Assembly (NCBI GenBank): GCA_027483505.1
Contig: JAIXUP010000062.1
Location: forward strand, 1-64,000
Direction: 5' to 3'
Source of the DNA: Hyphomicrobiales bacterium
Lineage (GTDB): Bacteria > Pseudomonadota > Alphaproteobacteria > Rhizobiales > Beijerinckiaceae
DNA: 64,000 nucleotides
Shown here one piece after another: positions 33,330-43,360 of this stretch. Every line of letters starts with the position of its first letter. The stretch's first letter is position 1. The notes beneath the pieces were generated by a model. That model had not been told where the DNA came from. It searched no databases and saw only the letters and a program-made list of their open reading frames with translations. Made by a program: the position numbers and the translations under genes.

Positions 33330-34106
33330 ATGCTTGGACGACGCACATGGATCGGCCTGGCCACCGTGCTCGCCATTGTCGTGACATGGTTCCTACTGAC
33401 CACCATCACCGGTATGGTCTCTGGTGGACGCTTTCCGTCGCCAGCGGAGTTCTGGGCCTCGTTCCGGCAGATCACCGGGCGCGGTTATGCCGGCGGTGAT
33501 CTTCTCCAGCACGCGCTGCACAGCCTGAAACTCGTGGTCATGGGCTTTGCGGTAGCTATTGCGACCGGCGTGCCCCTCGGCCTTTGGATGGGCTGGAGCC
33601 GCAAGGTGGAAGCTGCCATCAACCCAGTCTTTCTCGTCATCCGTCCGATCCCACCGCTGGCCTGGATTCCGCTGGCGATCCTCTGGCTCGGCCTTGGGGA
33701 TGCGGCAAAGATCATGGTGATCTGGTTTTCAGCCTTCGTGCCGTCAGTCATCAATAGCTTCACGGGTGTGCGCACTATTGATCGTCCGATCCTCGAAGCC
33801 GCGCGCATGCTTGGCACGCCGCGCCTGCGAATGGTGACGGAAGTTATTGCGCCGGCTGCAGCCCCGATGATCTTCACGGGGCTGAGACTCTCGCTGCAGG
33901 CCTCGTGGACCACGCTGGTCGCGGCCGAATTGGTCGGCGCGCTGGTCGGCGTCGGCTTCGTGCTCAACATGGCGCAGCAGGATCTCTATCCGGGCATGAT
34001 CCTTGTCGGCATGGTCACGGTCGGCGTGCTTGGCTGGGGCACAACCAAGCTTCTGGCCATGGCCGAGCAGCGCGCGCTCGCCTGGAACGTGGCAGCGAGG
34101 GATTAG
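33330..34106 (+). CDS. ABC transporter permease, taurine/sulfonate/nitrate type, copy 1
   Basis: Inner-membrane subunit (258 residues) of an importer of the SsuC/TauC/NrtB family, with about six helices. The start ATG 33330 has GAGGA 9 bases upstream; more upstream ATGs exist but would cross the operator. The cytoplasmic coupling helix is RTIDRPILEAARMLGTPRLRMVTEVIAPAAAP (EAA motif), and IRPIPPLAWIPLAILWLGLGDAAK is typical of this family. A second permease follows after 3 bases, so the importer uses two different permeases instead of a homodimer. Confidence 0.88.
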   Translation: MLGRRTWIGLATVLAIVVTWFLLTTITGMVSGGRFPSPAEFWASFRQITGRGYAGGDLLQHALHSLKLVVMGFAVAIATGVPLGLWMGWSRKVEAAINPVFLVIRPIPPLAWIPLAILWLGLGDAAKIMVIWFSAFVPSVINSFTGVRTIDRPILEAARMLGTPRLRMVTEVIAPAAAPMIFTGLRLSLQASWTTLVAAELVGALVGVGFVLNMAQQDLYPGMILVGMVTVGVLGWGTTKLLAMAEQRALAWNVAARD

Positions 34107-34109
34107 GCG

Positions 34110-34898
34110 ATGAATGGCGCGCCCCTCAGCTTTCGTGAGACCGTCGCATGGGGGACGCTCGGCGTCGTGCTGTTCGTTGGCCTTTGGACCTTGCTGACCG
34201 CGTCTGGCATTGTCCCGCGCCAGTTCCTGCCGACCCCACTCGATGTCATCCAGCGCATGCTGCACCTGATGACCTCGCCCTTCGCCGGTGCAACCCTGCC
34301 GCAGCATCTGGCTTCGTCTTTCCAGCGCTATGCCGTCGGCGTGCTGCTGGCTGCGCTGGTGGGTGTGCCGCTTGGCCTGTTGATGGGCTGGTTTCGCTTG
34401 CTTGATGATATCGTCACGCCGATTTTCGACGGTCTGCGCTTCATTGCGCCCATCGCGTGGGTGCCGTTCGCCGCGCTCTGGTTTGGCACGGGGATAGGCG
34501 GGCCAGTGATGATCATCTTCGCCGGGGCTTTCCCGCCGTGCCTCATCAATGCCTATCGCGGGGCGCGCTTTGTCGAACCTCGTCTGATCGAGGCAGCCCG
34601 CATGCTTGGCACCGGCAACACCCGCACAATCCTCGAAATCCTTTTGCCCGCTGCAACGCCCTCTATCGTGTCTGGCCTTCGCGTTTCGGCGGGTCTCGGC
34701 TGGCAAAGCCTCGTCGGCGCTGAACTGATCGTCGCCGCGGCCGGAGTCGGGTTCATGATGGTGCAGGCACAGGCCAATGTCGCGACGCCGACCGTGATGG
34801 CCGGCATGATCGCTATCGGTATCGTCGGCATGATCATCGATGTCTTGCTTCGGCAGGGTGAAGGCTGGCTGCGCCGCCGCCGCGGCCTCGAAGCTTGA
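34110..34898 (+). CDS. ABC transporter permease, taurine/sulfonate/nitrate type, copy 2
   Basis: Second permease of the importer, 262 residues, with the same family pattern: FIAPIAWVPFAALWFGTGIGGPVMIIFAG and the EAA loop FVEPRLIEAARMLGTGNTRTILEILLPAATP. The ATG at 34110 follows the first permease stop by 3 bases. The ATPase start follows its own stop by 7 bases behind a GAGGAG site. The two permeases are clearly homologous but diverged. Heterodimeric permeases of this family occur but are less common than homodimers. Confidence 0.88.
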   Translation: MNGAPLSFRETVAWGTLGVVLFVGLWTLLTASGIVPRQFLPTPLDVIQRMLHLMTSPFAGATLPQHLASSFQRYAVGVLLAALVGVPLGLLMGWFRLLDDIVTPIFDGLRFIAPIAWVPFAALWFGTGIGGPVMIIFAGAFPPCLINAYRGARFVEPRLIEAARMLGTGNTRTILEILLPAATPSIVSGLRVSAGLGWQSLVGAELIVAAAGVGFMMVQAQANVATPTVMAGMIAIGIVGMIIDVLLRQGEGWLRRRRGLEA

Positions 34899-34905
34899 GG
34901 AGACG

Positions 34906-35706
34906 ATGATGGGCTCGATCCGCTTCGATCATGTTGACAAGGTTTTCGGGCCGAACACGGGCGGCATCAAAGCGCTCGAAGACATCAATCTAAAGATCGG
35001 CGAGAAGGAATTCGTCGCCATTGTCGGGCCATCAGGCTGCGGCAAGACCACCTGTCTGCGGATGGTCGCGGGTTTTGACGCCCCGAGCGCGGGCGTGGTC
35101 AGCGTCAGCGGCAAACCGGTGACAGCGCCGGGGCCTGACCGCGCCGTGGTGTTCCAGCAATTCGCGCTCTTCCCGTGGAAGACCGTGCGCGAGAACATTG
35201 AGCTTGGCCTGCGCAACAAAAACCTGCCCGCGGGCGAGCGAGCCGATCTGGTGGCGAACGCTCTGAAACTCATGAACCTCGAAAGCCATGCGGCGGCTTT
35301 TCCGCACCAATTGTCCGGCGGCATGCAACAGCGCGTCGCCATCGCCCGCGCCTATGTGCTCGATCCAGAAGTGCTGCTGATGGACGAGCCGTTCGGCGCG
35401 CTTGATGCGCAGACCCGCGTGGTCATGCAGGAGGAACTGGTCCGCCTCGCCCGCGTCAACCCACGCACCGTACTGTTCATAACCCATGCTGTGGAGGAAG
35501 CGGTCTATCTGGCTGACCGTGTTGCGATCATGACGCGCCGTCCTGGCCGCATCAAGGAGGTGCTCGACATCCGCGCGATCCGGCAAGCAGAGAACTGGGA
35601 CAAACACCCGCGGATCGAGGATGTGATGGATTTGGAGTCCTTTGTACATCTGCGCACCCAGATTTGGAAATCGCTGCGCGAGGAGAAGGGCGCAAATGTC
35701 ATCTGA
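34906..35706 (+). CDS. ABC transporter ATP-binding protein (SsuB/TauB/NrtD type)
   Basis: ATPase subunit of 266 residues. Walker A GPSGCGKTT, Q-loop VFQQFALFPWKTV, signature LSGGMQQRVAIARAY, Walker B VLLMDEPFGALD and the H-loop ITHAVEEAVYLADRV are all intact. The FPWKTV Q-loop and the C-terminal RRPGRIKEV are typical of the taurine/nitrate branch. The start ATG 34906 (another ATG directly follows) has GAGGAG upstream. The end overlaps the aminotransferase gene by 11 bp, so all are one transcript. Confidence 0.92.
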   Translation: MMGSIRFDHVDKVFGPNTGGIKALEDINLKIGEKEFVAIVGPSGCGKTTCLRMVAGFDAPSAGVVSVSGKPVTAPGPDRAVVFQQFALFPWKTVRENIELGLRNKNLPAGERADLVANALKLMNLESHAAAFPHQLSGGMQQRVAIARAYVLDPEVLLMDEPFGALDAQTRVVMQEELVRLARVNPRTVLFITHAVEEAVYLADRVAIMTRRPGRIKEVLDIRAIRQAENWDKHPRIEDVMDLESFVHLRTQIWKSLREEKGANVI

Positions 35707-36964
35707 TATCGCCCACCTGCCGAAGCTGACGCGCGATCTTACCGAACCGGAACCGATCCCGGCTGCGGGCATTGCGCGCGCCCTTGAGTTGATGCAGTCA
35801 GGCCGCCTGTTCCGCTATGGCGAGATGGGCGCGGATCAGGCTGACGCATCGTTGCTGGAGCTGGAGTTCGCAGCCTTCGTCGGGCGGCGCTATTGCGTGG
35901 CGGTCAACTCTGGTGGCGCTGCGATCTTTCTTGGCCTGAAAGTGCTGGATGTCCAGCCGGGCGATCCGGTGCTGGTGAACGGCTTCACGCTCGCCCCCGT
36001 GCCCGGCGCGATTGCGCACGCCGGCGCAAGAGCTGTGATCGTCGAGATCGGACAGGATTACTGTATCGATGCGGCTGACCTGCGCGCCAAGGCGCTAGCC
36101 TCAGGCGCAAAGGTGCTGCTCCTCTCGCATATGCGTGGCCACATAGCAGACATGGACTCTGTCATGGCTGTCTGCCGCGAGGTTGGCCTCCAGTTGGTGG
36201 AGGATTGCGCCCATTCGCTTTGTGCGTCGTGGCGCGGCCAGACCATCGGTACGTTCGGTGCCGTCGGCGCCTTCAGCGCACAGACATACAAGCATCTCAA
36301 TGCAGGGGAGGGTGGCTTTCTCGTGTTGGATGACGCTGACATGGCCGCGCGCGCTATCATGCATGCTGGCAGTTACATGCTTCATGCCCAGCACCTGAGC
36401 ACGCCCGGCCCCGAAGTTATGGCCCGTTGGTCTGAACGCACGCCCAATTTCAGCATGCGGATGACGGCACTTGCCGCCGCGATGCTGCGCCCGCAACTGG
36501 CTGAGTTGTCGCGCCGCGCAGCTCGCTGGAATGAGATCCACGACCGGATCAGTTCCCGCCTTTCTCGCGCGCAGCAGGTACGGCTGCCCGAGCGCAGCCC
36601 CCATGAGCGCTACTCGGCCACCTCCGTCCAGTTTTCGTTGCAGGGCCTGTCGCAGCACGAAATCAGGGAGGTGATCGGCCAATGCGGTGCGCGCGGCCTC
36701 CCGGTCAAGTGGTTCGGTGCGCCACATCAGATTGGCTTCACCAGCGCGCCGCGCCACTGGCACTATGCGGGCGATCAGGGGGCACTGTCGCAGACACACG
36801 CCGTGCTGGCCGGGCTATGCGACATCCGCACCCCGGTGACGCTGACGGATGAGGAATGTGACCTCGTAGGCGACATCGTCTGCTGGGCCATTGATGCCGT
36901 GGTTTCAGCCGAAGCTGGGCGCGGAGCAGGAGAAACCACCGCCGTCAGGCGGGCGGCGGGATAA
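35696..36964 (+). CDS. DegT/DnrJ/EryC1-family aminotransferase
   Basis: PLP-dependent fold-type I enzyme of 422 residues. The DegT pattern is clear: CVAVNSGGAAIFLGLKVL (cofactor phosphate), LQLVEDCAHSLCA with the PLP-contacting Asp, and AQTYKHLNAGEGGFLVLDD with the Schiff-base Lys. The family aminates keto groups of sugars and cyclitols. Here the gene is wedged between the ATPase (11-bp overlap) and the binding-protein gene of a sulfonate-type importer, an unusual place. It might transaminate an amino-substituted substrate to feed the dehydrogenases, or run in the other direction; this is inference only. Confidence 0.85.
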   Translation: MSSDIAHLPKLTRDLTEPEPIPAAGIARALELMQSGRLFRYGEMGADQADASLLELEFAAFVGRRYCVAVNSGGAAIFLGLKVLDVQPGDPVLVNGFTLAPVPGAIAHAGARAVIVEIGQDYCIDAADLRAKALASGAKVLLLSHMRGHIADMDSVMAVCREVGLQLVEDCAHSLCASWRGQTIGTFGAVGAFSAQTYKHLNAGEGGFLVLDDADMAARAIMHAGSYMLHAQHLSTPGPEVMARWSERTPNFSMRMTALAAAMLRPQLAELSRRAARWNEIHDRISSRLSRAQQVRLPERSPHERYSATSVQFSLQGLSQHEIREVIGQCGARGLPVKWFGAPHQIGFTSAPRHWHYAGDQGALSQTHAVLAGLCDIRTPVTLTDEECDLVGDIVCWAIDAVVSAEAGRGAGETTAVRRAAG

Positions 36965-37012
36965 CAACAGGCAATTGACGCAGAGTCAGTCAACACCAGG
37001 GGAGACAGTACC

Positions 37013-38062
37013 ATGAGGACAATTTTCGCAGGCCTTGCGCTCGCCGCAGCGCTGATGGGGGCCGCGCCTGCCAGCGCCCAGACGTCGGCGCCAATCGGCG
37101 TCAGCTACCAGCCATCGCTCTATTGGGCGCTGCCTTTCCACTATGCCAATGTCAAGGGTTGGTGGAAGGATGTCGGCCTCGCGCCGAATTTCACCACCTT
37201 TCCGGCTGGTGCGCCGCAGATCGCGGCGGCCCCTTCCAAGTCATGGGATGTCGGCGGAACGGGCTCGGTTCCGGCGGTGCTGGGCGCGGTGCGCTTCAAC
37301 ATCCTCACCATCGGCATCACCAATGATGAATCCAAAACCAATGCCATGATGGTCCGCGGCGAGCGCTTCGATGCCATCAAGGCCAACCCTCAACTCCTCA
37401 AGGGCCAGCGCCTGTTGCTGACCACCAATTCGACGGTCGATTACGCTTCGCGCAAGTGCCTGGTGAAGATGGGCCTAGCCGCCAACGACATGCAGTTCGT
37501 CAACCTCGGTCAAGCGCAGATCATCACGGCGCTGACATCGAACAACGGTGACTTCGCTGGCGTCTGGGCCCCGAACACCTACACGCTCGAAGAGCGGGCT
37601 GGCGCAAGGTATCTCTGCTCCGGCGGCGATGCCGATGCCATCGTGCCCGGTGCGCTTATCGTACGCGGCGACTTTGCCAAGGAGCGCCCGGATGACGTGG
37701 CCAAGTTCCTCGCCGTGTACCTGCGCGGCTGGTCATGGGCCAAGGCCAACCCGGCGGAAGCCCGCACCCTTGCGCTTGATTTCTACAAGCAAGGCGGCCT
37801 CGAAGTGTCTGCCCGCGCTATGGATCAGGAATTCGCCCTGCGTCCGACCTTCGGTCTCGACGAACAGCTGAAAATCATGACTCGCGGCGCCGCAGGCTCC
37901 ACGGTTGATGGCTGGTTTTCCGAAATCGGCAAGTTCATCACCGAGGTCGGCACCATTCCCGCCAATCCGGACGCCAAGAACTACATCACCGACGACTTCC
38001 TCAAGCGCGTTGCAGCTGACCCCAAGCTGAAGGCCTTCGCCACCGAGTTCGACAAGAAGTGA
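37013..38062 (+). CDS. ABC transporter substrate-binding protein, SsuA/TauA/NrtA type
   Basis: Periplasmic receptor of 349 residues with signal peptide MRTIFAGLALAAALMGAAPA cleaved near ASAQ. The mature part (VSYQPSLYWALPFHYANVKGWWKDVGL) is the entry motif of the taurine/sulfonate receptor family. Further motifs are WDVGGTGSVPAVLGAV, LTTNSTVDYASRKCL and FAGVWAPNTYTLEERAGARYL. The ATG has a GGGGAGA site. A strong terminator 12 bp after the stop separates it from the hpsN-like gene. The ligand is unknown; an anionic C2-C4 sulfonate is the natural guess from family and context. Confidence 0.88.
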   Translation: MRTIFAGLALAAALMGAAPASAQTSAPIGVSYQPSLYWALPFHYANVKGWWKDVGLAPNFTTFPAGAPQIAAAPSKSWDVGGTGSVPAVLGAVRFNILTIGITNDESKTNAMMVRGERFDAIKANPQLLKGQRLLLTTNSTVDYASRKCLVKMGLAANDMQFVNLGQAQIITALTSNNGDFAGVWAPNTYTLEERAGARYLCSGGDADAIVPGALIVRGDFAKERPDDVAKFLAVYLRGWSWAKANPAEARTLALDFYKQGGLEVSARAMDQEFALRPTFGLDEQLKIMTRGAAGSTVDGWFSEIGKFITEVGTIPANPDAKNYITDDFLKRVAADPKLKAFATEFDKK

Positions 38063-39439
<1,377 letters not shown>

Positions 39440-40213
39440 TTGGCCTTCCGCCTTGGCCACCTGTTCGACCTGACCGGGCGCACTGCGCTTGTCACCGGCG
39501 GCAATAGCGGCATTGGCCTCGCCATGGCGCGGGCGCTGGGGCTGGCCGGGGCTGGGATCGTGCTGGCAGCAAGGCGACAGGAGCAGACCGCCGAGGCTGT
39601 TGCTGGCCTGATGCTCGAAGGTATCGTCGCCAGTGGGCTTGCGGTCGATCTGGCAACGTCCGATTGCGGTTACATCGTTGCCAATGGACTCGGGGGTTTG
39701 CAGATATCGCCAGACATTCTCGTCAATGCCGCCGGGATCAACCTGCGTCAGCCTTTCATGGAAGTCAGCGCCGAAGCGTTCGATCTCCACCTGGCGCTGC
39801 ACCTTCGCGCACCCTTTCTGCTGACGCAAAGTCTGGCCCCGGCGATGGCGGCCCGCGGGCACGGCCGTATCATCAACCTGGCATCGTTGCAGAGCACGCG
39901 GGCCTTTCCGAATTCCGCGCCCTATGGAGCAGCCAAGGGTGGCATCGTCCAACTCACGCGCGCCATTGCCGAGGAGTGGTCGCGCCACGGTATCACCTGC
40001 AACGCCATCGCGCCCGGCTTCTTTCCGACGCCTCTGACCGAGCCTGTATTCAACGACCCCGAGCGTGCCGCCAAGAACGCCGCGCAGACCGCCATCGGCA
40101 GGAATGGTGCGCTTGATGATCTGGCGGGTGCGACGGTGTTTCTTGCGTCCGTCGCCGCAGCATACATCACCGGACAGACGCTGGCTGTCGACGGCGGCTT
40201 CACAGCGAAATAG
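39440..40213 (+). CDS. Short-chain dehydrogenase/reductase (HpsO-like position)
   Basis: Classical SDR of 257 residues. It has the cofactor loop [20 protein letters not shown], catalytic Ser in [11 protein letters not shown], the YxxxK pair in [16 protein letters not shown], and AVDGGFTAK at the end. It starts with TTG at 39440 immediately after the hpsN-like stop codon, with GGAGG about 7 bases before, so translation is coupled. In sulfopropanediol degraders HpsO is an SDR-type enzyme that with HpsP interconverts the two substrate enantiomers. The same role is proposed here, on context only. Confidence 0.85.
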   Translation: MAFRLGHLFDLTGRTALVTGGNSGIGLAMARALGLAGAGIVLAARRQEQTAEAVAGLMLEGIVASGLAVDLATSDCGYIVANGLGGLQISPDILVNAAGINLRQPFMEVSAEAFDLHLALHLRAPFLLTQSLAPAMAARGHGRIINLASLQSTRAFPNSAPYGAAKGGIVQLTRAIAEEWSRHGITCNAIAPGFFPTPLTEPVFNDPERAAKNAAQTAIGRNGALDDLAGATVFLASVAAAYITGQTLAVDGGFTAK

Positions 40214-40224
40214 GACGTCACTTG

Positions 40225-41220
40225 ATGAAAGCGCTCGTTTACACCGGCCCGAATAGCCTAGTCTATCGTGACGAGCCGGATCCGGTGGCGGAACCCGGCG
40301 AACTCGTTGTCCGCGTCGAAGCTGTCGGCATTTGCGGCTCGGACATGCACGCGTATCACGGCCATGACAGCCGTCGCCCCGCCCCGCTGATCCTCGGCCA
40401 CGAGGCTGCAGGCCACATCGTTGGTGGCGCGCGCGATGGTGAGCGCGTCACTATCAACCCGCTGGTGGTGGACCCCTCATGCTCCTATGCAATACAAGGG
40501 CGTTGGCATCTGTCGCCGACGCGGCAGATCATCTCGATGCCGCCGCGCTCCGGTGCGTTTGCCGAGTTAGTTCGAATCCCCGAGCGCAACGTCGTCGCTA
40601 TTCCAGATCACATGCCCATCTCACACGCCGCGCTGGCCGAGCCGGTGGCTGTGGCCTGGCACGCGGTAAGGTTGGGCGCTGAGCGCGTGCACCAACCGCT
40701 TGCTGCATGCAGCGTTGTGGTACTGGGTGGGGGCGCGATCGGATTAGCGTCCGCCATCGTGGCACGGCATTTCGGCGCAAGGGATGTCCGCATTGCAGAG
40801 CCGAATGTGCTTCGACAGATGGCCATTGCCGATCAAGAGGGCTTCGATGTCTATGCGCCGGGCACCCTCGGTGAACCTCAGGCCAACAGCATCGATTTGG
40901 TTATCGATGCTGTTGGAGCATCTGGAACGCGTGCGTCCGCCTGCGCCATGGTCCGCCCTGGGGGCGTCATTGTCCACGCGGGATTGCTGCCTGGCTTGGA
41001 TGGGCTGGACGTCCGCAAGATTACGCTCCAGGAAGTCACGGTCACCGGCACCTATTGTTACACGCCCATCGACTTCCAGCAGACTGTGGATGCGTTGGCG
41101 GCGGGCGCGTTTGGCGCCCTGAAATGGTTCTCGGAACGTCCGCTTGAGGATGGCGCGAATGCATTCCGGGACATAGACGAGGGCACTGCCGGCGCTTCAA
41201 AGCTCGTTCTGCTATGCTGA
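40225..41220 (+). CDS. Medium-chain alcohol dehydrogenase (HpsP-like position)
   Basis: Zinc-type medium-chain dehydrogenase of 331 residues. The catalytic zinc site is kept (GICGSDMHAYHG and GHEAAGHIVGG), as is the nucleotide loop VVLGGGAIGLASAIVA. The structural-zinc lobe is unusual: where four Cys are normally clustered there is VDPSCSYAIQGRWHLSPTRQ with one Cys, so the second zinc is probably absent. ATG 40225 is used instead of the TTG one codon earlier. It is the last gene of the module, 12 bp behind the SDR gene. The role proposed by analogy to HpsP is enantiomer interconversion of the sulfonate diol. Confidence 0.83.
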   Translation: MKALVYTGPNSLVYRDEPDPVAEPGELVVRVEAVGICGSDMHAYHGHDSRRPAPLILGHEAAGHIVGGARDGERVTINPLVVDPSCSYAIQGRWHLSPTRQIISMPPRSGAFAELVRIPERNVVAIPDHMPISHAALAEPVAVAWHAVRLGAERVHQPLAACSVVVLGGGAIGLASAIVARHFGARDVRIAEPNVLRQMAIADQEGFDVYAPGTLGEPQANSIDLVIDAVGASGTRASACAMVRPGGVIVHAGLLPGLDGLDVRKITLQEVTVTGTYCYTPIDFQQTVDALAAGAFGALKWFSERPLEDGANAFRDIDEGTAGASKLVLLC

Positions 41221-41565
41221 GTGATCGTGATCCATGGCGTGTGCCAGAAGGCAGACTTTCGAGCCCGGTTTTCCAGTTCGCTCGGTCAAGTTGACACCCG
41301 CTTCAGGTGCAGAGCTTCCCACTGCAATTGGCTGGAAAGTCTCGCTCAATCTGTGTGGAGAGGCGTTTTGGGAGATGACGATAACTCGCTCCTCGCATGC
41401 TCGGAAGCTTGGGGCGAACGCGCCACAGAAATCCTGCGCGTAGTCGTCGCAATCATCGTTGATCATTCCAAAGAAATTAGCGAAGCGCTTACCTGAAACC
41501 GGTTCGCAAGTCATTGCATGATCGGCCTTAGGCGTTGGTCATTTCACGTTAGGAGAGCAGGCTGG
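41221..41565. other. 345-bp gap without a supported gene
   Basis: This gap separates the HpsP-like gene from the convergent LysR gene. A reverse-strand frame of 100 codons (41212-41514) is open and has fairly natural composition, including NDDCDDYAQDFCGAF. It has no ribosome-binding site or family I can recognise. No clear terminator was found. Confidence 0.4.
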
Positions 41566-42453
41566 TCAAATGGCCTCAACCGAGAGCGTCAAGAACCAGT
41601 CGCGCACCCGCCTTGCACCGGGTGACAAGGGCGGACCTTTGGGAGTCACAAGATAGTAGCTGAAGTCGGTTGGATAGGATTGCCCGAACGGATTGACGAG
41701 GGCTCCTGACGTCAACTCGCCCTGAACGAGCCACTTGGCAAAGAGCGAAATCCCGAGGCCGTTGATTGTCGCACTGAGTTGGAAGTGACGATCTTCGAGC
41801 ATCATGCTTGGCTGATCCGTACGCAGCACCGTGCCGCAGCCGGCCATCCATTCCGCCCACATCCGCTTGTCATCGACATGGAGCAACCTACAGCGCTCGA
41901 CGTCGCGAGGAACTTCGATCGCGACCCTGTCACGATACTCGGGGCTGCAGACCGCAACCAGTCGCTCGTCCCACAACTTTATCGCATCGACGTTTGACCA
42001 GTTACCCTTGCCCCATTGAATGCCAAAATCGGCAAACGCGCGCGGGTCGTCAAAATCGACAAATGTGTTGTTGTGATTGAGCAGGATGACTTCGATGTCA
42101 GGACAAGACTGTTGCAACCGGCTCATGTTCGCGGAGACAAGGCGGCTCGCGAACATCGGAACGAGCGCAACTCGGACATTGGTTTTCCGCCGCGTTACGA
42201 GCTCGATGCCCTCTCCGATACGCTGCAGTCCGGCATCGACATGGCTGGCGAGGGCCACTCCCTCATCAGTCAACTCAAGGCCATGGGCGGTCCGACTGAA
42301 GAGCGAAACGCCAAGATCCGCCTCGAGTTTCTTGATATGATAGCTGACCGAACTCTGCGTGCTGCCATAGTGTCGTGCCGCCTTGGTCACGCTGCCAAAG
42401 CGGGCGACGCTGTCGAAAACATGAATGGAATTGATGTTGCGGATCCGGACCAT
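41566..42453 (-). CDS. LysR-family transcriptional regulator (GcvA-like)
   Basis: LTTR of 295 residues. The N-terminal winged helix-turn-helix is INSIHVFDSVARFGSVTKAA and STQSSVSYHIKKLEADLGVSLFSRTAHGLELTDEG, with the helix pattern of the GcvA/AmpR branch. The effector domain starts at about residue 90 (NVRVALVPMFASRLVSANM). The gene is divergent from the Liv-type transporter operon with a 138-bp gap that contains two inverted copies of CGGATGTTAT. By the usual LTTR logic it activates that operon when the acid substrate is present and represses itself. Confidence 0.92.
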   Translation of the reverse strand: MVRIRNINSIHVFDSVARFGSVTKAARHYGSTQSSVSYHIKKLEADLGVSLFSRTAHGLELTDEGVALASHVDAGLQRIGEGIELVTRRKTNVRVALVPMFASRLVSANMSRLQQSCPDIEVILLNHNNTFVDFDDPRAFADFGIQWGKGNWSNVDAIKLWDERLVAVCSPEYRDRVAIEVPRDVERCRLLHVDDKRMWAEWMAGCGTVLRTDQPSMMLEDRHFQLSATINGLGISLFAKWLVQGELTSGALVNPFGQSYPTDFSYYLVTPKGPPLSPGARRVRDWFLTLSVEAI

Positions 42454-42481
42454 CAGCAGCCTTGAGCGCTATCATTCTTGC

Positions 42482-42560
42482 CGGATGTTATCATCGAAAA
42501 ATTGAATATCTAGCGCCAATCTTTCGGATACCCGGTAGCATAAGCGGCGCATAACATCCG
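42482..42560. promoter_or_regulatory. Inverted pair CGGATGTTAT ... ATAACATCCG in the lysR-livG gap
   Basis: CGGATGTTAT at 42482-42491 and its exact reverse complement at 42551-42560, 69 bp apart start to start, one near each divergent gene. A perfect 10-bp inverted pair within 138 bp is unlikely by chance (roughly one in a hundred). Candidate binding sites of the adjacent LysR regulator or a looping partner. Confidence 0.45.
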
Positions 42561-42591
42561 TTCAGGTATCTTCTTCTGACGGTGTCGCACG

Positions 42592-43359
42592 ATGGCCGAA
42601 ACGATCCTCCGTGTTGACTTGCTTGCCAAGAGCTTTGGTGGCGTCAAGGCGGTTCGTGATCTGTCGTTTGATGTCAGCGCCGGCGAAATCCTTGGACTGA
42701 TTGGACCAAACGGCTCTGGCAAATCGACAACGGTCAATGTGCTTGCCGGACTGTTGCCACCAACATCCGGCTCGATCCGGCTTGGCGCTGACGCCATCGA
42801 ACATATGCCGGAGGCTGACCGCGTCAGCAAAGGGCTCGCACGAACATTTCAGACTGCACGTCTGTTTCCCGAATTCACCGTGCGCCAGCATGTCAGAACG
42901 GGTTGTCACACGATCCGCAGGACCAGCGCCTTTGCGTCAATCCTGCCCTTTGGCTCGGTAGCGAGGGAACAGGTCGAAACCGATCAGCATGTCGACGAGA
43001 TCTTGCAGCTTTGCACGCTCGCGCAGATTGCCGATCGACCGGTTGGCAGCATTTCCTCGGCGCAGCAGCGCTTTCTGATGATCGCCACCGCACTGGCTAC
43101 AAAGCCTCGCATCTTGCTTGTCGATGAGCCAGCTGCAGGGCTTGTCGAGCACGAGCGGCAAGCCCTGGCGGATCTTATTCGCAACATCCGCAAGCGCAAC
43201 ATAGCAGTGCTGATCATCGAGCATCACATGGCCTTGATCATGTCTCTGTGCGACCGGATTGTCGTCCTGAACTTCGGATCAAAGATCGCCGAAGGCGGCC
43301 CGGCAGAGATCCGCGCCAATCCCGCCGTCATCGACGCTTATCTTGGCGAGGCGGCCTGA
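42592..43359 (+). CDS. livG: Branched-chain amino acid-type ABC transporter ATPase (LivG-like)
   Basis: First ATPase of a HAAT-family importer, 255 residues. Walker A GPNGSGKST, Q-loop FQTARLFPEFTVRQHV and Walker B ILLVDEPAAGLVEHE are intact. The signature is ISSAQQRFLMIATAL, which lacks the usual SGG (it reads SSAQ), a mild oddity. The C-terminus AVIDAYLGEA is the LivG end motif. The livF-like gene starts 2 bases after the stop. Such systems carry branched-chain amino acids but very often aromatic or fatty acids and amides when placed in catabolic clusters. Confidence 0.88.
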   Translation: MAETILRVDLLAKSFGGVKAVRDLSFDVSAGEILGLIGPNGSGKSTTVNVLAGLLPPTSGSIRLGADAIEHMPEADRVSKGLARTFQTARLFPEFTVRQHVRTGCHTIRRTSAFASILPFGSVAREQVETDQHVDEILQLCTLAQIADRPVGSISSAQQRFLMIATALATKPRILLVDEPAAGLVEHERQALADLIRNIRKRNIAVLIIEHHMALIMSLCDRIVVLNFGSKIAEGGPAEIRANPAVIDAYLGEAA

Positions 43360-43360
43360 G

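Noticed and set aside
41212-41514. Reverse-strand frame of 100 codons in the gap before lysR
   Set aside because: Composition is fairly protein-like, but there is no ribosome-binding site or known family, and it overlaps the upstream gene end. Noted only in the gap entry.
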